From Streptomyces sporangiiformans (GTDB taxonomy: Bacteria; Actinomycetota; Actinomycetes; Streptomycetales; Streptomycetaceae): a stretch of 64,000 nt of DNA. Made by a program: the position numbers and the translations under genes. How positions within the stretch are numbered: position 1 is the stretch's first letter; each line of letters opens with the position of its first letter. Shown piece after piece: positions 1-8,344 of the stretch. The notes under the pieces are model-generated. The model had not been told where the DNA came from. It saw only the letters and a list, made by a program, of their open reading frames with translations, and did not search any database. The stretch spans positions 1 to 64,000 of the forward strand of contig NZ_VCHX02000158.1 of the NCBI RefSeq assembly GCF_005768555.2. Direction: 5' to 3'.

Positions 1-1
1 C

Positions 2-736
2 CTGCGCGGGCGGCGCGACCGGGCCGCCAGGGGCACGCGCGAGGAACGCCTCGCCGCCTGGACCGAGGAGGCCGTCCGGGACGCGTGGGCCGAGCGCCGC
101 CGGATCGCCGCCGGGCTGGAGACCACCGTGCTGGCGCGCACCGCCGACATGGTCGCGGAGGCGGAGGCGGGCCGGCTCGACGCGACCGCCGAACGCGCCC
201 GCGAGGCCCTGGCCGCGATGCGCGCCCTGCTCGACACGGTCCGGGAGGGCGAGACGGAGCGCGAACTGCGGCCGCAGCCCACCCTCCAGGCTCTCGACCT
301 GCTCGCTCATCAGTGCCGGGCCACCGGCCGCGACGTAGAGATACGGCTGACCGACCGCGTGCCGGAGCGGCTGCCCACCGTGGTGGACCTGGCCGCCTAC
401 CATGCCGCCGAGACGGTGCTCGCGGCCGGCGGCGAGGAGCCCGCGGTGCTCGAACTCGATGCGGACGACGATAGGTTGACGCTCACGGCCACCGGGGTGC
501 CCCACGCCGCCCGCCCCGCCGTACGGGAGCGGCTGGCGGCGCGGGTCGCGGCGCTCGGCGGCACCCTGTCCACCGGTCCGGCGGGCACGGTCCGCCTCCT
601 GCTGCCCCTCGCTCCGGGTGGGGCGGCCGGGGCCGACGCGGAGGGGGCCGACGGCGGACCCACCCGCGGGGACGGACCCCCGACCGCTGTCGCGCCGGTC
701 GTCGAGCAGGGCGACGAGGAGGAGAGGAAGCGATGA
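2..736 (+). CDS. Sensor histidine kinase-like protein, C-terminal part (5' end outside window), degenerate
   Basis: The reading frame is open from base 2 and has no start in the window, so this is the C-terminal ~244 residues. Its stop overlaps the start of the next gene (ATGA), which encodes a NarL-type response regulator, so it sits where the partner HisKA_3 kinase belongs. Where such kinases read R-I-A-R-E-L-H-D, this one reads R-I-A-A-G-L-E-T (bases about 104-127): the phospho-accepting His is replaced by Glu. The following ATPase-like region also lacks a recognisable N box and G boxes, although the final strands (ALGGTLSTGPAGTVRLLLPL) are kinase-like. Similar degenerate kinases are, to my recollection, common in Streptomyces. 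It probably lacks autokinase activity and may act as a binding or phosphatase partner; that is inference. Confidence 0.75.
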   Translation: MRGRRDRAARGTREERLAAWTEEAVRDAWAERRRIAAGLETTVLARTADMVAEAEAGRLDATAERAREALAAMRALLDTVREGETERELRPQPTLQALDLLAHQCRATGRDVEIRLTDRVPERLPTVVDLAAYHAAETVLAAGGEEPAVLELDADDDRLTLTATGVPHAARPAVRERLAARVAALGGTLSTGPAGTVRLLLPLAPGGAAGADAEGADGGPTRGDGPPTAVAPVVEQGDEEERKR

Positions 737-1419
737 GCCTCAGCGTGCTGGTCGTCGACGACCAGGGCATCGTACGGGCGGGATTCGCAGCCGTGATCGA
801 CGCCGAGGAGGACATGACGGTCGTCGGCGAGGCCGGCGACGGCGCCGCCGCGGTACGTCTCGCCGAAGAGCTGGCGCCCGATGTGATCGTCATGGACGTC
901 CGGATGCCCGAACTGGACGGGATCGCCGCCACCCGGATCATCACCGGCCGGGAGAACGCGCCCCGTGTCCTGGTGCTGACCACCTTCGACCTCGACGCGT
1001 ACGTCTTCGACGCGCTGCGGGCCGGCGCCTCCGGTTTCCTGCTCAAGGACGTGCATGCCTCCGAACTGCTGCACGGCATCCGGGTGGTGGCCGCCGGAGA
1101 GAGCGTGCTCGCCCCGTCCGCGACCCGTCGGCTCATCGGCCACTACGCGTCCGGAGCGGGTACCGGGTTCCGGGCCGAGAGCGGTCCCCGCGCGCTGGAG
1201 AGCCTCACCCAACGCGAACGGTTCGTCCTCTCCCTGGTCGCGTCCGGGCTGAACAACGCGGAGATCGCCGAGGAACTCGGCATCACCGTCGGCACCGTGA
1301 AGTCCCATGTGAACGCGCTGCTGCGCAAGCTCGGGCTGCGCGATCGCGTGCAGGCCACGATCCTCGCGTACGACCTCGGCCTCGCCCGCCCGAACCCGCC
1401 CGGCACCCACACACCATGA
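733..1419 (+). CDS. NarL/LuxR-family response regulator
   Basis: 228 residues in the order receiver domain, linker, LuxR-type helix-turn-helix. The receiver shows the acidic pair D9/D10, phosphorylation site D55 in VIVMDVRMPELDG, T83/T84 and K105 in GFLLKDVH, so the pocket is complete. The C-terminal HTH runs from about residue 160 (LTQRERFVLSLVASGLNNAE, then GTVKSHVNALLRKLGLRDR). The start ATG overlaps the stop of the degenerate kinase and its stop overlaps the next start, so the three genes are one translationally coupled operon. It would be a DNA-binding transcription regulator. With a kinase that appears unable to autophosphorylate, its phosphate source is uncertain. Confidence 0.93.
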   Translation: MSLSVLVVDDQGIVRAGFAAVIDAEEDMTVVGEAGDGAAAVRLAEELAPDVIVMDVRMPELDGIAATRIITGRENAPRVLVLTTFDLDAYVFDALRAGASGFLLKDVHASELLHGIRVVAAGESVLAPSATRRLIGHYASGAGTGFRAESGPRALESLTQRERFVLSLVASGLNNAEIAEELGITVGTVKSHVNALLRKLGLRDRVQATILAYDLGLARPNPPGTHTP

Positions 1420-1766
1420 CCACCACCACCGAGGAGTCCACCGTCGTGACCGGTTCCGGCCGATCCCTTCCCCGTCGTCTGCGCCACGCACTCAGCGACG
1501 TCGTCGCCCGCGTCTACCTCGCGGCCTGCGCCGCCCTGCTCGTGTGGGCGCTCGTGGTGACCGTCGGCGACAGCTCGGACGAGTCCATGGCGGGTGTCAT
1601 CCCGCTGCTCGCCACCGCGCCGTTCAGCTTCGTGCTGCTCCTGCTGCCGGACCACGAAGCGATGCTCGTCGTCGCCGTCGTTCTCGGGGCGCTGGTCAAC
1701 GCTGTGGTCATCGGCTGGTGCTCCCGCGCACTGCGCCGCGGCCAAAGCCCGGACCCTTCGTCCTGA
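1416..1766 (+). CDS. Small three-helix membrane protein (SCO4225-like)
   Basis: 116 residues. The start ATG at 1416 overlaps the TGA of the response regulator, so it is co-translated with the two-component pair. After a 25-residue polar N terminus there are three hydrophobic stretches, about residues 33-50, 59-78 and 82-101, then a short basic tail. It resembles the Streptomyces small membrane protein family I know as SCO4225-like; the function is unknown. The coupling suggests a membrane partner or output of the two-component system, which is inference. Confidence 0.75.
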   Translation: MTTTTEESTVVTGSGRSLPRRLRHALSDVVARVYLAACAALLVWALVVTVGDSSDESMAGVIPLLATAPFSFVLLLLPDHEAMLVVAVVLGALVNAVVIGWCSRALRRGQSPDPSS

Positions 1767-2068
1767 GACACGTCCGCCAAGCGCGACGCGGCCAGGGTGC
1801 GGAACCAAGCGCGTGCGTGAAGGAACACTGATGGCCGAGGGACCGACGGCCGGCCTGAGGCTGACCGGACCCGCTCGCAACCAGGGCCCCATGGTGAGAG
1901 TAGCGGCGGGAAAGCCGCTCTGACCTCAGTGAATGGAACGCTTTCCGCGCACAAAGATGCGTCAGCTCGTCGTTGACCGGCGATCCGCGACAGGGCCAGG
2001 CTGGTGGAGCCCTACCGGATTGGCGATCCCCCCGTTCTCGGTCGCCGAACTGAGCGCAGGAGGCCGTG
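1767..2068. other. Intergenic stretch, no assured gene
   Basis: About 300 bases separate the two-component operon from the Etf cluster. The only coding candidate is a 30-codon frame at 1831-1923, listed separately. An AGGAGG ribosome binding site at about 2058-2063 belongs to the next gene. No clear promoter or terminator was recognised. Confidence 0.5.
1831..1923 (+). CDS. Possible small ORF, 30 residues
   Basis: An ATG at 1831 is preceded by AAGGA at 1820-1824, about six bases upstream, and the frame runs 30 codons to TGA at 1921. The peptide (starting MAEGPTAGLRL) is polar and basic with no membrane segment or known motif. It lies alone between two operons, so it could be a leader peptide, a real short gene or chance. 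The ribosome binding site is the only positive evidence. Confidence 0.2.
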   Translation: MAEGPTAGLRLTGPARNQGPMVRVAAGKPL

Positions 2069-2503
2069 ATGCTTCAGACAGACACCCGTGAACACACCGA
2101 GTTCCGGGAAGACCACGACGTGGCCACCGAGGCCACGGCTGCGCCCGCCACGCCCACCGCGCCGGTGGTCTGCGGCGAACTGTTCTTCCAGCGCTGCCTC
2201 TGGTGCGGCACTCCGGCCTACCGCCGTTCGTTCTGCCATGCCTGCGGGTCCATGGCCTTCAAAAAGGAACGCAGCGCGGGCGTCGGGGTCGCCGTCCGCC
2301 GCATCGGCCATGCCCAGCACAACACGTGGTTCGTCGCGATGGACGAGGGCTTCAACCTGCTCTGCCAGATCACCGGGACTTCGCCGGTCGTGGTCGCGGT
2401 CGGGGCAAGGGTGAGTGTCGTACGGGCCGCCGCCCCCCTCGGTCAGGGCCTTCCCGTCGTCGAGCTCACCCGCCCGGCACCGCCCTTGGACCGCTGGTGG
2501 TAA
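2069..2503 (+). CDS. Zn-ribbon / OB-fold (DUF35-type) protein
   Basis: 144 residues from ATG at 2069, six bases after AGGAGG (a GTG at 2066 is less well placed). Residues ~40-65 hold a rubredoxin-like zinc ribbon with two Cys-x2-Cys pairs (CLWCGTPAYRRSFCHACGS), followed by a small beta-rich OB-fold segment. This is the architecture of DUF35 acyl-CoA-associated proteins, which usually bind a thiolase-like or hydratase partner. No thiolase is present here. The next gene is an acyl-CoA dehydrogenase followed by EtfB and EtfA, so it probably works on an acyl-CoA substrate in the same pathway; that is inference. Confidence 0.75.
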   Translation: MLQTDTREHTEFREDHDVATEATAAPATPTAPVVCGELFFQRCLWCGTPAYRRSFCHACGSMAFKKERSAGVGVAVRRIGHAQHNTWFVAMDEGFNLLCQITGTSPVVVAVGARVSVVRAAAPLGQGLPVVELTRPAPPLDRWW

Positions 2504-2630
2504 CGGGACCGCGCTTCCGACCACACCTCCGCCCTGTACGGAGCGGTCACATGACCGCTCTTGGCGCAGGCACCACGACCCGCCCGACCACCGCAATCAC
2601 CTCAACAACCGTAACCACAAGGAACCCACG

Positions 2631-3806
2631 ATGAGTCGCAAGCCGATGAAGGACCCTCTCGACCTGCTCGACCTCTCCTCCACCCTCACCGAGGAGGAAC
2701 GCGAGATCCAGGCCACCGTCGCCAGGTTCCTCGCCGACCGGGTGCGCCCGCACATCGCCGAGTGGTTCGAGAACGCGCACTTTGCCCGCGAACTCGCCCC
2801 AGAGCTCGGCAAGTTGGGCGTGCTCGGCATGCACCTCGAAGGGTACGGCTGCGCCGGCACCAACGCCGTCAGCTACGGACTGGCCTGTCTGGAGCTGGAG
2901 GCGGCGGACTCCGGATTCCGCAGCTTCGTCTCCGTGCAGGGCTCGCTGTCGATGTTCTCCATCTGGAAGTGGGGCTCGGAGGAGCAGAAGCAGGAGTGGC
3001 TGCCCCGGCTCGCCGCCGGTGAGGCGATCGGCTGCTTCGGCCTGACCGAGCCCGACTTCGGCAGCAACCCCTCCGGGATGCGCACCAGGGCCGTCCGTGA
3101 CGGCGACGACTGGATCCTGAACGGCTCCAAGATGTGGATCACCAACGGCGGCATCGCCGACGTGGCCACCGTGTGGGCGCAGACCGAGGACGGCGTCCGC
3201 GGCTTCCTCGTGCCGCGCGGGACGCCCGGCTTCACCACGCAGGACATCAAGCAGAAGATGTCGCTGCGCGCGTCCATCACCTCGGAGCTGTACTTCGACA
3301 ACGTACGGCTGCCCGACTCCGCGCGGCTGCCGCTCGCGGAGGGCCTGCGCGGACCGCTGTCCTGCCTGAACGAGGCCCGCTTCGGCATCCTGTTCGGCGC
3401 GGTCGGCGCGGCCCGCGACTGCATCCAGACAGCCATCGAGTACGCCGACTCCCGCGTCCAGTTCGACAAGCCGATCAGCGCCTTCCAACTCACCCAGAAG
3501 AAGCTCGCCGACATGAGCGTGTCCCTGAGCAGCGCCGCACTGATCGCCGTGCACCTGGGCCGGCTCAAGGACCAGCACCGCATCAGGCCCGAGCAGATCA
3601 GCGTCGGCAAGCTCAACAACGTCCGGGAAGCGATCGCCATCGCCCGGGAGTGCCGCACCGTCCTGGGGGCCAACGGCATCTCCCTCGAGTACTCACCGCT
3701 GCGCCACGCCAACAACCTGGAGTCCGTCCTGACCTACGAAGGCACCAGCGAGATGCACACCCTGGTCGTCGGGCAGGCGCTCACCGGCCAGCCGGCGTTC
3801 CGCTGA
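2631..3806 (+). CDS. gcdH: Acyl-CoA dehydrogenase, glutaryl-CoA dehydrogenase-like
   Basis: 391 residues from ATG at 2631, with AAGGAA just upstream; full length for the family. N-terminal helical, middle beta and C-terminal helical domains are all present. Family signatures are CFGLTEPDFGSNPSGM (~135-150), the WITNGG loop (~169-174) and the C-terminal LTYEGTSEMH, whose E370 is the catalytic base position of glutaryl-CoA dehydrogenases. SGFRSFVSVQGSL (~94-106) matches the Arg-containing substrate loop characteristic of that subfamily. It would oxidise, possibly with decarboxylation, a dicarboxylic acyl-CoA and pass electrons to the EtfBA encoded immediately downstream. The subfamily is well supported; the physiological substrate is not proven. 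Confidence 0.88.
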   Translation: MSRKPMKDPLDLLDLSSTLTEEEREIQATVARFLADRVRPHIAEWFENAHFARELAPELGKLGVLGMHLEGYGCAGTNAVSYGLACLELEAADSGFRSFVSVQGSLSMFSIWKWGSEEQKQEWLPRLAAGEAIGCFGLTEPDFGSNPSGMRTRAVRDGDDWILNGSKMWITNGGIADVATVWAQTEDGVRGFLVPRGTPGFTTQDIKQKMSLRASITSELYFDNVRLPDSARLPLAEGLRGPLSCLNEARFGILFGAVGAARDCIQTAIEYADSRVQFDKPISAFQLTQKKLADMSVSLSSAALIAVHLGRLKDQHRIRPEQISVGKLNNVREAIAIARECRTVLGANGISLEYSPLRHANNLESVLTYEGTSEMHTLVVGQALTGQPAFR

Positions 3807-3832
3807 TCACTGACTGCTGAAGGAAGACGCCC

Positions 3833-4609
3833 GTGAACATCGTCGTACTCGTCAAGCAGGTCCCGGACACCGGAGCGGAACGCACCCTGTCCCAGGCCGA
3901 CCACACCCTCGACCGCGAGGACGCCGACCTCGTCCTGGACGAGATCAACGAGCGCGCCGCCGAAGAGGCCCTGAGGCTGAAGGAGACGGCGGACGCCCAC
4001 ATCACCGTCGTCTCCATGGGACCCGACTCCGCACTCGACGCCATCCGCAAGGTCCTGGCGATGGGCGGCGACCGGGGAATCCACGTCTGCGACGACAGGC
4101 TGCACGGCGCCGACGTACTGACCACCGCGAAGGTCCTGGCGGCCGCCGTACGGACCGTGACGGACGTCGACCTGGTGCTGGCGGGCAACGCGACCACCGA
4201 CGGACAGGCGAGCGCGGTCCCCGCCGTCGTCGCGGACCTGCTCGCCCTGCCGCAACTGACCCAGGTGCGCAAGCTCGACGTGGCCGAGGGTCGGGTGCGC
4301 GCCGAACGCGAGACCGAGAACGGCGAGGCGACGCTGGACGCGCCGCTGCCCGCGCTGGTCAGCGTCACCGAGAAGATCAACGAGCCGCGCTACCCCTCGT
4401 TCAAGGGGATCATGGCCGCCAAGAAGAAGCCGGTGGACACGGTCGACCTCGACGACCTGTTCCCCGACGCGGCCGCATTCCCGGTGACCCGCACTCGCGT
4501 CGTGGAGGCCGTACCGCGTCCCCCGCGAGCCGCCGGAACCCGCATCGCGGACGACGGCTCGGCCGGCCGGCAGCTCGCCGCATACCTGATCGCCCAGAAA
4601 CTCGTCTGA
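3833..4609 (+). CDS. etfB: Electron transfer flavoprotein beta subunit
   Basis: 258 residues, GTG start 26 bases after the dehydrogenase stop. It has the typical EtfB beginning (NIVVLVKQVPDT) and the adenine-nucleotide-binding fold, with the signature region around TDGQASAVPAVVADLLALPQ and VTEKINEPRYPSFKGIMAAKKK (~residues 123-200). With EtfA it forms the soluble flavoprotein that takes electrons from acyl-CoA dehydrogenases and delivers them to the quinone pool. The order dehydrogenase-etfB-etfA suggests a dedicated carrier for the upstream enzyme. Confidence 0.95.
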   Translation: MNIVVLVKQVPDTGAERTLSQADHTLDREDADLVLDEINERAAEEALRLKETADAHITVVSMGPDSALDAIRKVLAMGGDRGIHVCDDRLHGADVLTTAKVLAAAVRTVTDVDLVLAGNATTDGQASAVPAVVADLLALPQLTQVRKLDVAEGRVRAERETENGEATLDAPLPALVSVTEKINEPRYPSFKGIMAAKKKPVDTVDLDDLFPDAAAFPVTRTRVVEAVPRPPRAAGTRIADDGSAGRQLAAYLIAQKLV

Positions 4610-4642
4610 ACCGCTGAACCGCCCGACCAAGAAAACAGGCCC

Positions 4643-5608
4643 ATGCCCCATGTCCTCGTACTCGTCGACCACGACGGGGATCGTGTCAACAAATCCACAT
4701 ATGAACTCCTGGCCGCCGCACGGCGACTGGGAGACCCGGCCGCCGTCGTCGTGGGAACCCCCGGCACAGCGGCGCGCCTCGGGCGATCGCTCGCACGTCA
4801 CGGCGCCACAAGCGTCCACGCCGCGGAATCCACCGAGGCGGCAGAGTTTCTCGTCACGCCCGCCGTCGACGCCCTGGAACTCGCGGTCCGTGAAACGTCT
4901 CCAGCCGCCGTGCTGGTCTCCGCCACGACGGACGGCCGGGAGGCGGCCGCGCGTCTCGCCGCGCGGCTGGACGCCGGGCTGCTGATCGACGCGGTCGACC
5001 TGGACTCGTCCGGGGTGGTCACTCAGATCGTCTTCGGGGGGTCGTACACCGTGCGCTCCCAGGCCACCCATGGCATACCCGTGATCACTGTGCGCCCGGG
5101 AGCCTTCGAGCCCGAGGAGCATCCCGGGGAGGCCGTGGAGCGGACACTCACCCTGCCGGGGGTCGACCCCGGGACGTCCGCCCGCATCACCGCCCGGCGC
5201 GCCGCGCCCGCGGGCGACCGGCCCGGGCTCACCGAGGCGACCGTCGTCGTCTCCGGAGGCCGCGGTGTCGGCGGGACGGACGGCTTCAAGGTGGTGGAGG
5301 AGCTGGCCGACGCCCTGGGAGGCGCGGTGGGCGCCTCGCGCGCCGCGGTGGACGCGGGCTACTACCCGCACCAGTTCCAGGTCGGGCAGACCGGCAAGTC
5401 CGTCTCTGCCCAGCTGTACATCGCCCTGGGAATCTCCGGGGCCATCCAGCACCTCGCCGGGATGCAGACCTCCAAGACGATCGTCGCGGTCAACAAGGAC
5501 CCGGAGGCACCGATCCTCGACCTAGCCGACTACAGCGTGGTGGGCGACCTGTTCGAGGTGGCTCCCCAGCTCACGCAGGAAGTGGCCGCCCGCCGCACAG
5601 GCAGTTGA
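4643..5608 (+). CDS. etfA: Electron transfer flavoprotein alpha subunit
   Basis: 321 residues, ATG at 4643, 33 bases after etfB. The N-terminal ETF domain (HVLVLVDHDGD) is followed by the C-terminal FAD-binding domain with the family signature GRGVGGTDGFKVVEELADAL, VGQTGKSVSAQLYIALGISG and KTIVAVNKDPEAPILDLADY (~residues 208-300). Both domains appear intact, so with EtfB this should be a functional FAD carrier for the upstream acyl-CoA dehydrogenase. Confidence 0.95.
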   Translation: MPHVLVLVDHDGDRVNKSTYELLAAARRLGDPAAVVVGTPGTAARLGRSLARHGATSVHAAESTEAAEFLVTPAVDALELAVRETSPAAVLVSATTDGREAAARLAARLDAGLLIDAVDLDSSGVVTQIVFGGSYTVRSQATHGIPVITVRPGAFEPEEHPGEAVERTLTLPGVDPGTSARITARRAAPAGDRPGLTEATVVVSGGRGVGGTDGFKVVEELADALGGAVGASRAAVDAGYYPHQFQVGQTGKSVSAQLYIALGISGAIQHLAGMQTSKTIVAVNKDPEAPILDLADYSVVGDLFEVAPQLTQEVAARRTGS

Positions 5609-5640
5609 GGTGTTTCGCAGTCTGAGAGGGCGACTCCGAG

Positions 5641-6091
5641 ACTGACGCCGGCCTTGAGGTCCGGACGGTTCGGCTCGACGGCGCGGAGGGGCCCGCGGTG
5701 GGGGCGTGTTTCGCGGGGTTCAACCGCCATCGGATGGTCGGAGAGTGGCGGACCGTCTCGCACGTCGTCGAGATCGAGGAGCAGCGGGTTTTCGGCTGGG
5801 CGGTCGTGGACCCGGACGGCCGCTACGGTGACCCGGTCCCGGACCCCGCGAAGCCGCTGGCCACATGGCGCTTCGAGCGAGCCCGAGGGAACCGGTACCA
5901 GGCTGCGGCAGTTCGCCCGGATCGGACCGGGCCGCTCCGGGGTCAGCCTGGCGATCGACCGCGCCCCGGAGCGGGAGGAGGGCATCGTGGCCTTCCGGCT
6001 CGCTGAGCTCCGTACGAACATGGAAGCCACCCTGTGCGGCATCAAGGCGCTCGCCGAGGAGGCCGACTGGGAACAGGTCCCGGCAAGGTAG
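5641..6091 (+). pseudogene. Broken SRPBCC-family gene (5'-truncated and frameshifted)
   Basis: Two overlapping frames carry adjacent parts of one SRPBCC (polyketide cyclase/dehydratase-like) protein. Bases 5641-~5880 encode GLEVRTVRLDGAEGPAVGA, then FAGFNRHRMVGEWRTVSHVV and PLATWRFE. The next frame continues with EPEGTGTRLRQFARIGPGRS and ends LRTNMEATLCGIKALAEEAD, stopping at 6091. The frame change lies at about 5876-5881. The first ~60 residues of the family, including the start, are missing, because the homologous part begins just after the etfA stop. It therefore looks like a dead remnant, not a single sequencing slip. Confidence 0.7.
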
Positions 6092-6135
6092 TCCGGGCCG
6101 ATCATGACCGGCGCCGTTCCACGTTGACTGGGAGA

Positions 6136-6163
6136 GGGCCCGCGTGCGAACCCACGCGGGCCT
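6136..6163. terminator. Hairpin terminator between convergent genes
   Basis: A 10-bp perfect stem, GGCCCGCGTG at 6137-6146 and CACGCGGGCC at 6153-6162, with a six-base loop. It lies between the rightward Etf/SRPBCC region and the leftward flavin reductase, where a bidirectional terminator is expected. There is no long T run, as is usual in Streptomyces. Confidence 0.6.
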
Positions 6164-6220
6164 TCCTCGCGTCCCGTTACCGGCCCCTCGGGGGACCGGT
6201 GGCCCGTGGCAGCCATCTGT

Positions 6221-6718
6221 TCATGAGACGGCCAGGCGCCTGAACCGGCTGCCGTGGAACACCAGTGGCTCCCGGTCGGGTTCGGCTTTCAGACCGTGGA
6301 TTTCCAGCAGGACGATCGTGTGGTCGCCTCCGGGGAACTCGGCGTAGGGCGAGCAGTCCAGCCAGAGGTTGGCACCGTGGATGTACACGCTGCCGCCTTC
6401 GTCGGCTTCCCAGTCGACGTCCGCGAACCGGTCCCCGTCCTTGCCGGCCAGCGAACGGCATACCAGGTCCTGTCCCTCGGCCAGCACGCTCAGGCCCAGG
6501 CGGCTCTGCTTCCGCAGCTTCGGCCAGGTCGACGAGGTGTCCTGGACGCAGACCGACACCAGAGGGGGTTCAAGGGAGACCGGAGTGAACGTGCTGGCGG
6601 CCATGCCCACCGGCGTACCGGAATCAAGTGAGCACAGGGCTGTCACCCCGGACGGGAAGCAGCCGAACGCCTGGCGCAGCGCGGCGGGATCTGTCGGTGT
6701 CGCGACGAGCGGGCTCAT
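6221..6718 (-). CDS. Flavin reductase of a two-component monooxygenase
   Basis: 165 residues. The start ATG (6716-6718) overlaps the stop of the upstream oxygenase gene (ATGA), so the two are co-translated. It is a flavin reductase-like FMN-binding protein: the N-terminal FGCFPSGVTALCSL and GMAASTFTPVSLEPPLVSVC (~residues 14-58) are the family's flavin-binding strands, and GDHTIVLLEI (~137-146) is the C-terminal signature. It would reduce free FMN or FAD with NAD(P)H and hand it to the oxygenase. Length and motifs are complete. Confidence 0.9.
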   Translation of the reverse strand: MSPLVATPTDPAALRQAFGCFPSGVTALCSLDSGTPVGMAASTFTPVSLEPPLVSVCVQDTSSTWPKLRKQSRLGLSVLAEGQDLVCRSLAGKDGDRFADVDWEADEGGSVYIHGANLWLDCSPYAEFPGGDHTIVLLEIHGLKAEPDREPLVFHGSRFRRLAVS

Positions 6719-7896
6719 CCGGCATTCTCCTGACCCGACAGGACCGCGCCCAGGCGCCGCAGCGAGCCGTTGTTGCCGGCCACGTGCTGGGAGACGCAGC
6801 GGACGTCGCGCCAGCGACGCTGCATCGGGTTGCTGCTGTACAGTCCCGCGCTGCCCGACAGCGTCATGATCTCGTTGAGGATCCGGATGCCTTCGTGATG
6901 GATGTGCTGGTGGCCGCCGGTGTAGCTGAACCACTCGGTCGGCGTGGGTTCCTCTCCCGCGAGTGCCCGGTCCATGACGGTGCGGCCCGTCTGCTCCAGC
7001 AGGGCCGTCAGCGCCGCCGTGCGCAGGTGCAGCTCCGCGAACTTCTCCTGGAACACGGGATCATCACCGATGACCACCCTGGGGTTGAACGCCGGCCGCT
7101 TGGTGGCGGCCAGTTCGGCGAGATCGCCGAGCGCACCCTCCAGACAGCCGACGATGACGGCGTCGTGCGAGGCACCGGTGGCGGAGTACGGCAGGTCGTA
7201 GAAGGGAGCGGGGATGCTGTTGTCGCCCACCAGCGGGCCCGTGAAGTGCTCGGGCACGAACACGTCGTCCATCGTGAAGTCGGTGCTCTGGGTGGCACGC
7301 AGGCCCACCGCGTCCCAGGTGTCGAGGAAAGCCACCTGCTCGGGGCGGACCAGCGCGACGCGCATGTCCGGGCGGCCGTCCGGCAGCGGGGGCGCGCCCT
7401 CGACGGTGAAGCCCGCGACGATCCAGTCCGGGGTGAACGAGCCGCTGGCCAGCGGCCAGCGGCCACTGATCCGGTAGCCGCCCTCCACCGGCGTCGCCCT
7501 GCCCTTCGGGGCTATCGCCCCACGGAGCATCAGGTCGCCGCCGTTGCCGAAGACTTCTTTCTCGAACGTCTCCTGGGGCAGCGAGCGCACGAAGAACCAG
7601 GCCATCGAGGCTGCCTGCACGGTCCAGCCGGTCGAGCCGTCGGCCCGCGAGAGTTCCCGGACCACTTGAGCGCTCTCCACCAGGTCGAGCTGTTCGCCGC
7701 CCCATGCCCTGGGCAGGCTCATCCGGAACACACCGGCCCGGCGCAGGGCGGTGATGATTTCTGCGGGGACCGCCCGGGCGGCCTCGGCCTCGGCGGAGCG
7801 TGCCGCGATCTCGGGCAGATGTGCGCGGACGCGGCCGAGCACGCTGTCGTCGGTTCCCCGGTTCTGGGACTGGGTGGCCTCGAGCAATGTCGTCAT
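6715..7896 (-). CDS. Flavin-dependent monooxygenase, acyl-CoA-dehydrogenase fold (HsaA/DszC-type)
   Basis: 393 residues from ATG at 7896, with AAGGA upstream on the minus strand. The fold is that of acyl-CoA dehydrogenases (LPRAWGGEQLDLVESAQVVR; GGYRISGRWPLASGS; TMDDVFVPEHFTGP), but the catalytic Glu loop of true dehydrogenases is absent. The C terminus has the IRILNEIMTLSGSAGLYSSN helix of the group D monooxygenases. With the overlapping flavin reductase it should form a two-component system that hydroxylates an aromatic or polycyclic substrate using reduced flavin and O2. The substrate cannot be told. A divergent AraC-type gene 448 bases away is a candidate regulator. Confidence 0.85.
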   Translation of the reverse strand: MTTLLEATQSQNRGTDDSVLGRVRAHLPEIAARSAEAEAARAVPAEIITALRRAGVFRMSLPRAWGGEQLDLVESAQVVRELSRADGSTGWTVQAASMAWFFVRSLPQETFEKEVFGNGGDLMLRGAIAPKGRATPVEGGYRISGRWPLASGSFTPDWIVAGFTVEGAPPLPDGRPDMRVALVRPEQVAFLDTWDAVGLRATQSTDFTMDDVFVPEHFTGPLVGDNSIPAPFYDLPYSATGASHDAVIVGCLEGALGDLAELAATKRPAFNPRVVIGDDPVFQEKFAELHLRTAALTALLEQTGRTVMDRALAGEEPTPTEWFSYTGGHQHIHHEGIRILNEIMTLSGSAGLYSSNPMQRRWRDVRCVSQHVAGNNGSLRRLGAVLSGQENAG

Positions 7897-8344
7897 GATC
7901 GATCCTTGAGAGTGCTTGCGGTCCGGAGTGCTGGGCGCGGCCGCTCCCGCAGGAGGACGGCGGACGCTCCGGGGAGCTGGGCGGTGTAGGACGGCGGCCT
8001 CGGTCGCGGGGGCCGTGTCGTGCTCGTCCTGCACGGATCCCGGCCGATGCTGCTTCCTGGTCACTGGCCCGAATGATGTGGGGCGCGGCACATGTCCCGC
8101 TTGTGTACCGGAGCACAGGTAATTTGCTTGGCTGAGAACTGCTTCTGGCCGGCAGCGGCGGACGACCGGCGCGCCGGTCGGTGGCGGCCTCCTCGCGCCC
8201 GGGCTGACCCTGGTGGGACGACGGCCAAGTGATCCCTCGCGGGGCCGGTTGCGGATCGCCCGGGGTGACTTAAACTCCCTCGCCAGGAGGAGGGCCGTCC
8301 CAGCCCGTCTTCTCGGGGACCGGATGCGCCAGGAGGAGAGCCGC
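7897..8344. other. Divergent intergenic region of the monooxygenase and AraC genes
   Basis: 448 bases between the leftward monooxygenase start and the rightward AraC start. It must hold promoters for both. I saw no convincing palindrome or consensus promoter and no coding frame that I believe. Confidence 0.5.

Noticed and set aside
397..1491. Long minus-strand open frame opposite the two-component genes
   Set aside because: It mirrors the codon pattern of the genuine genes on the plus strand, shows no domain and has no binding site; typical GC-rich antisense frame.
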